Shown here: one piece after another, positions 8,242 through 17,000 of the stretch | Layout of the letters: each line of letters opens with the position of its first letter | Numbering within the stretch: the first letter of the stretch is position 1 | NCBI GenBank assembly: GCA_030066985.1 | Contig: JASJAN010000033.1 | Coordinates: 1 to 64,000, forward strand | DNA: 64,000 nt | Source of the DNA: Desulfobacterales bacterium | GTDB taxonomy: Bacteria; Desulfobacterota; Desulfobacteria; Desulfobacterales; JAHEIW01 | Direction of reading: 5' to 3' | Notes under the pieces: model-generated | Seen by the model: the letters and a program-made list of their open reading frames with translations, nothing else | Databases searched by the model: none | What the model was told of the DNA's origin: nothing | Made by a program: the position numbers and the translations under genes

Positions 8242-9996
8242 ATGTCAAATCAGTTAATTGAAAAAACAAAAACAACCCATTGGGTGCCCATTTTACTGCT
8301 GGCCTGTGTCAGCGCTGTTATTTATGCTAATTCGCTGTCGAATGGTTTTGTTTACGACGATTTGGGCACCATAGTGGAAAATGTGCACCTCAAGCGTTTC
8401 GACAATTATCTGTCTTCATTTTATAATTCATCCTATTTTAAGATATCCGGCGGGGAAGCCAGTTATCGACCGGTGGCGACGCTGTCCTACTATTTGCTTT
8501 ACGCCGTTTTTGGTTTGAACCCATTTGGCTACCATTTGACCAGTGTGATCCTGCACATGCTAAATGTCGTTCTGGTTTATCTGATGGCCCATGTTATTCT
8601 GGAGCATAAAAGACCGGCTGCGATCGCCGGTTTGTTGTTTGCCTGTCACCCGGTCAACACCGAGGCGGTAAACAGTATTTCATACAATGAAGACCTCATT
8701 ACCGCTTTTTTCTTTTTTCTGGCCCTGTTGTTATATATGAAGTTGAAGACTTCAGCACCCAGGCGCAATGTCTTTTTCTTTTTTTTAACACTGCTTTTTT
8801 TTCTGCTGGGGCTGCTGTCAAAAGAAATGGCCATAACCTTGCCGGTCATCGCTGTGGTTTATGATCTCACCCTCAGAAAACCTTTTTCGCAAAACCTAAC
8901 CTTAAGGTGGGTGCTGCAGGTCGTCAAGGAACGCTTAATCTATTATTTGGGGTTTATGGGGATCAGTCTATTTTATTTATGGCTGCGGTTTTTTGCCATT
9001 TATAATCTGGAGGAAGTTGAAACCCAGATCTGGGGACGCTTGGTTGACCGGATTCTCTATTTGCCCGTTATCTTTTTTAAATACATCAAGCTGAGCCTGT
9101 TTCCGCTCAATTTAAATGCCGATTATGTGTTTGCCTATCCCACCCGGTTTTTTGATCTTTTACCCCTAATCGCTTTAATCATTGTGGCGGCTGTGGTGAT
9201 TTTCAGCTTTTTCATGTTTAAAACCTCAAGGGCGACTTCATTCGGGATATGGTGGTTTTTTCTGACGCTATTTCCCGTATTTAATTTAATTCAAATCTAT
9301 AATCCCTTTGCCGAGCGCTATTTGTATATCCCGTTATTCGGCTTCTGTGTGGTCCTATCCATTTTTCTGGAATATGGTTTAAATCGTCTTTCTTTTACGC
9401 GATCACCGCTGATAAGGATCGCCATCGTTGTGTGTCTGGTGGTGTTTTGGGCCATTATTACTGTTGACCGCAACAGGGACTGGAAGAATGGTTATAGCCT
9501 CTGGACCCAGACGCTTGAAGTTGAGCCCAACAGTGTCAGGGCACACGGTAATTTGGCCCGGGTCTACCAGGAAAAAGGTATGATCGAAGCCTCATTGCGG
9601 GAAGTGAAAAAAGTGATGGAACTAAATCCTAAAGATTATAAGGCACATTACAACCTGGGCGTCATTTTAGATAAACAGGGTTTTGTTTCCGAAGCGATTT
9701 CAGCCTATAACAAAACAATCGACATTAATCCGCGATTTAAAAATGCGCATTTTAACCTCGGCAATATGTATAAAAAGCAAAATATGCTTGCAGAAGCCGA
9801 GCGGGCATATCAAATAGTCGTTGAGCTCGATCCTGATGATATCGAAGCTCGCAATAATTTAGGGGTGATCTTTGCCATGCAGGGTGATTATGATTCTGCC
9901 GTAGTTGAATGGCAAAAAGTGATGGCATTGGACCCGCAAAACCGAGACGTGCAAGCCAATATCGAAAAGGCAAAGAAGCTCTTACATCAACAATAA
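8242..9996 (+). CDS. TMTC-like GT-C membrane glycosyltransferase with TPR tail
   Basis: About 584 residues from ATG 8242 (TTG 8200 would add 14 residues and overlap the previous gene). The N-terminal ~420 residues hold about ten membrane segments. They carry GT-C/TMTC hallmarks: NGFVYDD with the likely catalytic aspartates, SYRPVATLSYY, HPVNTEAVNSISYNEDL and LSKEMAITLPV. The last ~150 residues are four tetratricopeptide repeats (HGNLARVYQEKG, HYNLGVILDKQG, HFNLGNMYKKQN, RNNLGVIFAMQG). Eukaryotic TMTCs O-mannosylate proteins using a lipid-linked sugar; bacterial relatives are mostly uncharacterised. Its position between two sugar-transferase paralogues supports a glycan-transfer role. Confidence 0.8.
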   Translation: MSNQLIEKTKTTHWVPILLLACVSAVIYANSLSNGFVYDDLGTIVENVHLKRFDNYLSSFYNSSYFKISGGEASYRPVATLSYYLLYAVFGLNPFGYHLTSVILHMLNVVLVYLMAHVILEHKRPAAIAGLLFACHPVNTEAVNSISYNEDLITAFFFFLALLLYMKLKTSAPRRNVFFFFLTLLFFLLGLLSKEMAITLPVIAVVYDLTLRKPFSQNLTLRWVLQVVKERLIYYLGFMGISLFYLWLRFFAIYNLEEVETQIWGRLVDRILYLPVIFFKYIKLSLFPLNLNADYVFAYPTRFFDLLPLIALIIVAAVVIFSFFMFKTSRATSFGIWWFFLTLFPVFNLIQIYNPFAERYLYIPLFGFCVVLSIFLEYGLNRLSFTRSPLIRIAIVVCLVVFWAIITVDRNRDWKNGYSLWTQTLEVEPNSVRAHGNLARVYQEKGMIEASLREVKKVMELNPKDYKAHYNLGVILDKQGFVSEAISAYNKTIDINPRFKNAHFNLGNMYKKQNMLAEAERAYQIVVELDPDDIEARNNLGVIFAMQGDYDSAVVEWQKVMALDPQNRDVQANIEKAKKLLHQQ

Positions 9997-11168
9997 TGAA
10001 AATCATCTTATACTGCCAATATGTCTGGGGGATGGGGCATTTGTTCCGCAGCCTGGAGCTTGCCCGCGCGTTTTCCGAGCATCAGGTCATTTTGATTGCA
10101 GGAGGCCGCGAGGTTGATGTTGATCTACCCGAACACATTTCGCTTGTCCGCCTGCCCGGTTTATACATGGATGAGCAATTTACGACCCTGATGGCCGAAG
10201 ATGCAGATCAATCCGTTGCGTCTGTTCAGCGCCAGCGCCGAGAAATTTTAATCTCTTTGTTCGAACAACACCAGCCCGATATTTTTATGATCGAGCTGTA
10301 TCCCTTCGGGCGCTCGGTTTTTGGTTTTGAGCTTGAGCCCCTGCTGGACTCGATCCACCAAGGCTGCTTCGGTGATATAAAGGTGGTGTGCAGTCTGCGG
10401 GACATTCTGGTTGAAAAAAGAAAGCAGGAATTTTATGAAGAGCGGGTCATCAATTCACTGCACACCTATTTTCATCTGTTATTGGTACACTCGGATGACC
10501 AGCTGCTCAGCCTCGATGAGACCTTCAGTCGAATGGATGACATCCGCATCCCAACGGTGTATACCGGTTTTGTTTGTCCAAAAGCCGACCCGGTGGCCGG
10601 TCAGCACTTGCGACACGAGCTGGGTATCGGTCCGGATGATAAGCTCATTGTCGTCAGCGCCGGTGGCGGCCGATCCGGCTATGCGCTTTTGGACTGTGTT
10701 CTGGAAGCTTACCCCTTGTTAACCCAAAAAGAACCAATCAGAATTGAAATGTTTAGCGGTCCTTTCCGCGAACCCGAAGAGTTTAAGCGCCTAACGGCCA
10801 AAGCCGTCAATGGCATTCGTGTTCGCTACTATACCAAGCGGTTTTTAGACTATTTATCTGCAGCTGATCTCTCCGTCAGCCTGGCCGGCTACAACACCTG
10901 CATGAACATCATGGCCGCACGGGTTCCTGCACTGATTTTTCCGTACGCAAAGCAGCAGGAACAACCGTTGCGGGTTGCCAAAATAAATAAATATATACCC
11001 ATGCAATCACTACATGACAAAGATATTGAACCCACGGTTCTCAGCCGCTATATTCAAGAAATGCTGCTCGAGCCCCGGCCCACCCAACAGATACCGATTA
11101 ATCTGGATGGCGCGGAAAATACGGCTCAATATCTTATGACCTGGCTGGGCGGCCAATTTAAACCTTAA
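9996..11168 (+). CDS. MurG-like predicted glycosyltransferase (COG4671 type), second paralogue
   Basis: 390 residues. ATG 9996 overlaps the previous stop (TAATG), which indicates translational coupling; a longer in-frame opening from 9909 lies inside the neighbour and is not used. It is collinear with the 7040 gene. The matching segments are GMGHLFRSLELARAFSEHQV, the IELYPFGR block, CSLRDILVEK, the LVHSDDQLL block and AADLSVSLAGYNTCMNI. The pair probably arose by duplication and may add two successive or alternative sugars. Confidence 0.85.
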   Translation: MKIILYCQYVWGMGHLFRSLELARAFSEHQVILIAGGREVDVDLPEHISLVRLPGLYMDEQFTTLMAEDADQSVASVQRQRREILISLFEQHQPDIFMIELYPFGRSVFGFELEPLLDSIHQGCFGDIKVVCSLRDILVEKRKQEFYEERVINSLHTYFHLLLVHSDDQLLSLDETFSRMDDIRIPTVYTGFVCPKADPVAGQHLRHELGIGPDDKLIVVSAGGGRSGYALLDCVLEAYPLLTQKEPIRIEMFSGPFREPEEFKRLTAKAVNGIRVRYYTKRFLDYLSAADLSVSLAGYNTCMNIMAARVPALIFPYAKQQEQPLRVAKINKYIPMQSLHDKDIEPTVLSRYIQEMLLEPRPTQQIPINLDGAENTAQYLMTWLGGQFKP

Positions 11169-11185
11169 CCATCGAGAAGCGTCAC

Positions 11186-11830
11186 GTGGCAAAAAATCAG
11201 GACACTCCAATCGACGAATACATCGCGGCGCATACCGATGCGCTTTCGCCGCTGCTGACCCAGCTTTTAGAAGAGACAGAGGCCCTTACCGGTCGCTCGC
11301 GCTGGAGTATCGGTCAGGTTGAAGGCCGCTTGATGCAATTTCTGGTTAAAGCATCGGGAACCCGCTTAGCTGTTGAAATCGGTACATTTACCGGCTTTTC
11401 GGCCCTGATGATTGCCGAGGCCTTGCCCGCTGACGGCCACCTGGTGACCTGTGAGGCCAGCAGAACCTATGCGGAAATCGCTTTACGCTATTTTGCCCAA
11501 AGCCCCCATGGCCGCAAAATTCGCCTGGAGTTGAAGCCAGCCCTTGAAACATTGCAAAAAATTGCCGCTAACTCTGTCGATTTTGTTTTTATCGATGCGG
11601 ATAAACCGTCCTATGGGGTTTATTTTGACGAAGCGCTGCGCATACTGCATTCTGGAGGCCTGATTTTTGTCGATAACATCTTCTGGCGCCATAAAATATT
11701 TAAGCGTCCCATTTCCAATGAAAATGCAAAGGCGATCGCTGCCTTTAATCAAAAGGTAATGAACACCGAAGGCATTGAAAAAGTAATGTTGAGTGTGCGC
11801 GATGGTATATATTTAATCCGCAAGAAGTAA
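11186..11830 (+). CDS. Class I SAM-dependent O-methyltransferase (COMT/caffeoyl-CoA type)
   Basis: 214 residues from GTG 11186, 17 bases after the previous stop. The SAM site is VEIGTFTGFSALMIAEALP. The metal/substrate motif is DFVFIDADKPSYGVYF, and FVDNIFW provides the second acidic/asparagine pair. Family members transfer a methyl group to catechol-like or other hydroxyls in a divalent-metal-dependent way. As the last gene of the glycosyltransferase operon it may methylate the glycan or a lipid carrier, but the substrate is unknown. Confidence 0.88.
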   Translation: MAKNQDTPIDEYIAAHTDALSPLLTQLLEETEALTGRSRWSIGQVEGRLMQFLVKASGTRLAVEIGTFTGFSALMIAEALPADGHLVTCEASRTYAEIALRYFAQSPHGRKIRLELKPALETLQKIAANSVDFVFIDADKPSYGVYFDEALRILHSGGLIFVDNIFWRHKIFKRPISNENAKAIAAFNQKVMNTEGIEKVMLSVRDGIYLIRKK

Positions 11831-12176
11831 GGCGCTGTGCATGCTTTCTGACGACATCCTTTATGGGCCAAGAGGTTGTTTTCAATAAAAAATCGTTGTA
11901 TTTATCAGGAACCATTCCTATTTACTAAAAAAGTCTTTTATGATACAGCTACTGCCTATTATATATTAAATGCATCCGATTTATAAAATGCGTTTCCCTT
12001 GAATCGTGAGACGTGAAGTCACTGTCTTCTGTGACGATGGCGCAGATTCTAAAAAGCGAAATTAACCATTGCCAATTTGCCGGCAAGGGGTTAATTGTGT
12101 TCATTGCCACTTCACCGAGTTGAATCAATGTTAATCGATCACCTGTCGCTGTCTTGCCGGATAAAAGGTTGCAAAC
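11831..12176. other. Intergenic region with one stem-loop at 12061-12095
   Basis: No gene is supported. The only clear structure is ATTAACCATTGCC (12061-12073) facing GGCAAGGGGTTAAT (12082-12095), a 13-bp stem with one extra base. It lacks a T-run and so is not a typical intrinsic terminator. It separates the glycan operon from the transport locus. Confidence 0.45.
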
Positions 12177-12875
12177 ATGGCTGAGCAACAAATCCCTTTG
12201 ACTGGTAAAAAATCTCCCCAAAGCGTTGACCGCCAGATTGCTCTGCCATTTGCCAAATCCCTTGAAATTTCACTAAAAAGCATAAAAGTCCGATTCTTCA
12301 GATCCCTGATCACCACCATGAGTCTGGTGCTGGCGGTTTCCTTTTTAAGCTTTGTGCGCGTCAGCAACGATGTGGCCAATGGGCTGCTGGCGACCCAGGA
12401 ACCCCAAATGCGTCAGGCGGTTATTCGCGCCGGCTATGATATCGGGCCTGAAGATACAAATGTGGGTGCCAGCCCGAAACAGCGCTGGATTATCATCCTG
12501 TCGCTGATGGTTTGTGTGGTCGGCATCGTCAATGCGCAGCTTATGGCGGTAACCGAGCGATTTCGCGAAATTGGTACGATGAAATGCCTCGGGGCTCTGG
12601 ATCGATTCATTTTACGACTGTTTATTCTCGAAGCCGGCATGCAGGGCCTGGCGGGTGCAGGTGCGGGTGCGCTGGCAGGGGCTCTGTTTGCCCTGATCGG
12701 CGCCTTGTTGCGATTTGGCCCGGCTGCTTTGAGCGCTGTATCCTGGGTGGCGGTGATGGTTTCATTTGCCATTGCTGTTGCGGTGGGGTGTATATTGAGT
12801 TTGATCGGTGTTTTTTACCCGGCGATTGTGGCCGCCAGAATGCAGCCGGTTGAGGCCATGCGGGTGGAGCAATAA
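12177..12875 (+). CDS. Minimal FtsX-like ABC permease
   Basis: 232 residues. Four membrane segments are visible: one near residues 43-60 (LITTMSLVLAVSFLSFV), and three in the C-terminal half around WIIILSLMVCVVGIVNA, the glycine/alanine-rich GLAGAGAGALAGALFALIGA, and AVMVSFAIAVAVGCILSLIG. FREIGTMKCLGA between TM2 and TM3 is the coupling-loop signature of MacB/LolC-type permeases. It ends PVEAMRVEQ, the usual FtsX tail. The periplasmic loop is only about 45 residues, against roughly 200 in MacB, so the substrate-handling domain is essentially absent. It probably pairs with the ATPase at 12994 and the giant permease at 13836. Confidence 0.82.
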   Translation: MAEQQIPLTGKKSPQSVDRQIALPFAKSLEISLKSIKVRFFRSLITTMSLVLAVSFLSFVRVSNDVANGLLATQEPQMRQAVIRAGYDIGPEDTNVGASPKQRWIIILSLMVCVVGIVNAQLMAVTERFREIGTMKCLGALDRFILRLFILEAGMQGLAGAGAGALAGALFALIGALLRFGPAALSAVSWVAVMVSFAIAVAVGCILSLIGVFYPAIVAARMQPVEAMRVEQ

Positions 12876-12880
12876 CAATT

Positions 12881-12977
12881 GGTGCACGGCACAAGGCCAA
12901 AGGCGCAGGGCTGAGGCATAACATAACGAGGCCTCAGACAAGACATAACATGCGCCCTGGGCCCTGTGCCGTGCGCC
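12881..12977. repeat. Inverted repeat between permease and ATPase genes (E1)
   Basis: The left arm (12881-12906, beginning GGTGCACGGCACAAGGCC) pairs with the right arm (12952-12977, ending TGTGCCGTGCGCC), mismatching at few positions. A nested hairpin CTGAGGC/GCCTCAG sits at 12911-12937. It starts five bases after the permease stop and ends just before the GGAG site of the ATPase gene. Confidence 0.85.
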
Positions 12978-12993
12978 CTGTATGGAGTGTATT

Positions 12994-13731
12994 ATGGCAG
13001 AATCAACCAATATCGTGCGTGTGACCGATGTCTTTAAAACGTTTCAACTGGGAAAAGTTGAGGTTGAGGCATTAAAGGGGGTAAATCTTGAGATTGCGCG
13101 CGGCAATTACATTTCAATTATGGGTCCCTCCGGATCCGGCAAAAGCACCCTTTTTAATATGATCGGCGGTCTAGATAAGCCGACTTCCGGTAAGGTATTT
13201 ATCGATGAGGTGGATATCGCCCAACTGGATGCCTACGAATTGGCCTGGCTGCGCTGCCGCAAGATCGGCTATATTTTTCAAACCTTTAACATTATTCAGG
13301 TTATGACCGCCCTGGAAAATATAACTTTGCCAATGGTGTTTGCCGGGATGAACAATGACGCTGCGGTCGAAAAAGGATTGCAATTATTAGAGCTCGTGGG
13401 ATTGGGTGACCGTTTCAGCCATAAACCCTTTGAACTTTCCGGCGGCCAGCAACAGCGCGTGGCCATTGCCAGAGCCCTGGCCAATGACCCCGCCATTATT
13501 CTGGCGGACGAGCCCACCGGCAACCTTGACCTGACCACCGGAGAAGAAATTATTGCCTTGCTGAAACGCTTGAGCCAGGATCGCAATGTGACGGTAATAT
13601 CGGCAACCCATGATTTTAAGATGCTCAATGTGTCCGATCAGGTGGTCTGGATACGGGATGGCACCGTTGACAAAATTGAAGATCGCGAAGAGTTGTCAAT
13701 TTCGATCGGCAAGATCGATACCCGTCATTAG
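12994..13731 (+). CDS. ABC transporter ATP-binding protein, LolD/MacB type
   Basis: 245 residues from ATG 12994, chosen because GGAG at 12984-12987 sits seven bases upstream; ATG 12982 lies on that site. Walker A is GPSGSGKST, the Q-loop is FQTFNII, the signature is [15 protein letters not shown], and Walker B is [12 protein letters not shown] with the D-loop. The H-loop is SATHD. The ADEPTGNLD form and small size mark the mechanotransmission/lipoprotein-export ATPases (LolD, MacB, FtsE). It should energise the FtsX-type permeases on either side. Confidence 0.93.
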   Translation: MAESTNIVRVTDVFKTFQLGKVEVEALKGVNLEIARGNYISIMGPSGSGKSTLFNMIGGLDKPTSGKVFIDEVDIAQLDAYELAWLRCRKIGYIFQTFNIIQVMTALENITLPMVFAGMNNDAAVEKGLQLLELVGLGDRFSHKPFELSGGQQQRVAIARALANDPAIILADEPTGNLDLTTGEEIIALLKRLSQDRNVTVISATHDFKMLNVSDQVVWIRDGTVDKIEDREELSISIGKIDTRH

Positions 13732-13740
13732 CATTTAGCC

Positions 13741-14010
13741 GTTGGCCACTGTTCACTGGCTGCTGGCAGACTGCTCCTAGCATCGTGTTTTAGGCAATTA
13801 ATACGAAAATTTATTGTACATGGATTTTCAGCAATATGTTTTTTAACTGCATATCAAAGAACCATAAACACACGAATCCTGCGCCGGGGACGGGAATGCC
13901 ATATTCCAACAACCAGGCACAAGTAGCCAGCAGCCAGGAGCCAGCTGCCAGTAGCCAGCAGCCAGAGACGAGCGGCCGGAAGCCAGTTGCCAGCAGCCAG
14001 CGGCGAGCAG
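13741..14010. repeat. Word inverted repeat overlapping the giant permease start (E2)
   Basis: CTGGCTGCTGGCAGACTGCTCC in the spacer (about 13756-13777, quoted in pieces: CTGGCTGCTGGCA then GACTGCTCC) is complementary to the CCAGCAGCCAGGAGCCAG-type words repeated at about 13920-14008. The right arm has several copies of a GCCAGCAGCCAG word. It lies within the open frame of the next gene and is translated into a Ser/Gln/Ala/Pro-rich stretch. Confidence 0.6.
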
Positions 14011-17000
14011 TAAAATGGTCTTTTGCATTTGTTATATTGCTTTGCAGCTTGCTGTGGATCCCCGCGGCAGATGCAGTGACCGAAAATAATTTGCCGGATG
14101 CCTTCAGCGACGTCATCAGCCGGCTTGCCGAGTTGAAAGATCGCAGCACGGGAACTGCCGGGAATGCGGCTGCAGCCCTTTATCTTAAAGAGAGATTTGA
14201 AAAACTGGGATACGAGAATGTGGGATCCTACCGATTTTCAGTGCCGGTCATTCAGCATTCCCAAAGCCAGTTAACCCTGCCAGACCAAAAACGCCCTGTT
14301 GAACTGAACCCCATCCTTGGCAATGCCGTGACGCCGCAAACGGTTGCCTCGCCCGGAGTTTCAGGCCCGCTGATTTATGCCGGTCGCGGTGAGCTGGCCG
14401 AATTAAACGGCAAACAAATCCCAAATTCAATCCTAATAATGGAATTGGATTCAGGAAAAAATTGGCTGAATGCTGCCAATTTAGGCGCGCGGGCAATCAT
14501 TTACGTTGATCGTGGAAATTCAACCAAATCGCTATTTGAAGAAAAGTTTGAACTGTCTCCTTTGCAATTTCCGCGTTTCTGGGTGTCGCTGGCGCGCGCC
14601 AGGGAGGTGTTCGGCGATTTTGAAAAGACACCCAACGGTCAGATTGCGGCCGAAGCCCGACTGGTCTCCCAGACGCGCTGGCAATTGGTGAGTTCGGAAA
14701 ATATTTACTGTTTTATCGACGGTGTTGACCGAAACCTAAAGGAGCGATTGGTCATGGTGGAGGCTTTTTACGACAGCACCGCCACCGTCGCTGGGCTATC
14801 GCCGGGTGCCGATGAAGCGGTGGGTATTGCCACCCTGCTTGAATTGGCACGCTTTTTAAAGAAACATCCGCCCAAACGATCCGTGCTGTTGATTGCCAGC
14901 AGCGGGCATGCCCAGACCCTGGCAGGTTTTCGCGAAATGATCTGGAGCATCTCCGCCAGGTCAAAAGACATGCGCAAATTGCAAAAATCATTTAAGGCGC
15001 TTGTCAAAGAAAAGCGCAAGACGCTTAAACTGTTAAAAAACTTTTCGGTCGATCCAGGGGCCAAAAACGAAGCCCTGGATGAGGAGACCGGCAAAATACT
15101 GAAAAACGCCATCGACCAACGCCTAAAAACAGAAGCCGACAGGGTGTCACGCCGCCTGATGCAGCTGCGGCTGGAGCAGGAGACCAGGGCCAGCGCAAAG
15201 CAAATTCAGAACCTGACCGATGAAAGACTGACGCTCAGGCGCCTGATGTGGAGTCCTGATTTTTCGGATTTGAACGCTGATGATCGCCAGGCACTTGCCG
15301 GACTCATTCCCAAAGCCATTAGCGACCAGAAGGCCATTTTATCCGATGTGCGCCGACACGCCAGAGAGATCGGTGACGCGCGTGCCTTTAGAAGCGCGGT
15401 AAGAGCCTATGACCTGGATGCAGCCCTATCTTTGCACCTGTCCAGTCGGGGCGACGGTTTCGGCGCCTTCAACTATGGGTGGGCTTTTCCGTTTAGGCCC
15501 CGGATTAACCGCACCGCGATTTACAGCACCTTAGATGAGGTCCTGAGCCAGGGGGCATCGCGAATAGAAAAAGAGCTGGGCATCGTCGGTATGTATAAAG
15601 ATAGCTTGCGCCCCAGTCGTAAACGCTCATGGCAAAGCTATTTTCTTGACAAGCCGCCGCTGGGCGGAGAGCTGACCGCGCTGGGCGGCATCCACGGGCT
15701 GACCTTTGTGACCACCCATGATGCCAGAGCGCGCTGGGGGACACCGTATGATACCCCTGAAAATGTGGATACGGCTTTTGCCCTCAAACAAAGCGCAGTC
15801 GTCTGTCGGTTGATTAAGCATCTGGCGCAAGTCCCCAAACTGCATGATGAAATTTTTCCCCGCTTTGGCTATTCCGCAATTATCGGAAGGGCTAAATTTT
15901 TGCGGCACGGTGAACTGTTTGCCGATCAACCGGCACCGGGAACCGTGTTGCTTTGCTACCAGGGCCCGGCACGCTTTTATGTGATGGTTGATCATCTGGG
16001 CAGTTTTTACCTCAGGGGGTTAGCGGATAAAAAGCACAGTTATCATAAAATCATTTTTGAAGGCTATAAATTTGATCCTGCAAGCGGCAATATTGTCTGG
16101 ACCATCGATAAAAAGAAAACCGGCAAAGTCGCTTATCGCGTGAAAATGTACCGGCGGTTAATGGAAACTGATCTGGTGATGTTTGCCAGCAACGGAATCA
16201 CTTTTTTTAACCTGCTGGAACCCCGAACATTCCGTCATCTGAGCAAGGTCAAGATTATTGACGGGCGCCGCGAATCCGATCCGCTGCGCTGGTTTATGAG
16301 CCGGCTCGACACCTGGATTTCGGATTACACCAATGCATCAACCATATCGACCACCTTTCTGGAGCCGGGCACCCCGTTAAAGTTAACCCTGTCCGATACG
16401 GTGCTGCGCAATAAACTGGTTCTGACCAATGCCAGCAAGGATAAATCCACCGGTGTCGGATTTATGGTGGGCCAGACGCCCTTTTTGCACCGCACGGCTT
16501 ACCGCGTGGCCAAAGACATGTGGACCCTTTTGGAGCCGCGCATATCCAATTTAGAAAAGCGCGGGATATTCAACGAGCGCATCCGCTCACTTCAGGAAGA
16601 TGGCCTGGGAGCGTTACAGACCGCCCAAACGGCTTTCGAGGACAAATTATACGATCGGGCATCCGAGGCCAGTATGCGCTCGTGGGCACTGGCCACGCGG
16701 GTATATGAGGATGTGGAAAAAACCCAGAAAGACGTTCTTTACGGAGTGTTATTTTACATCGCTCTTTTTGTTCCGTTTGCTTTTTGTATGGAACGTCTTT
16801 TGTTTTGTTATGCCAATATTTACAAGCGCATTATTGCCTTTATCATCATTCTCGTATTGTTAATTGCGCTGATCTACAATGTGCATCCGGCCTTTCGCTT
16901 GGCCTACAGCCCCATGGTGGTCATACTCGCCTTTTTCATCATGGGGTTATCTTTAATGGTGACGCTGATCATCTTTTTCCGTTTTGAAGGCGAAATGACC

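Noticed and set aside
9909-9995. An upstream extension of the second MurG-like gene
   Set aside because: It lies within the TPR gene; ATG 9996 gives the same start as the paralogue and a TAATG overlap.
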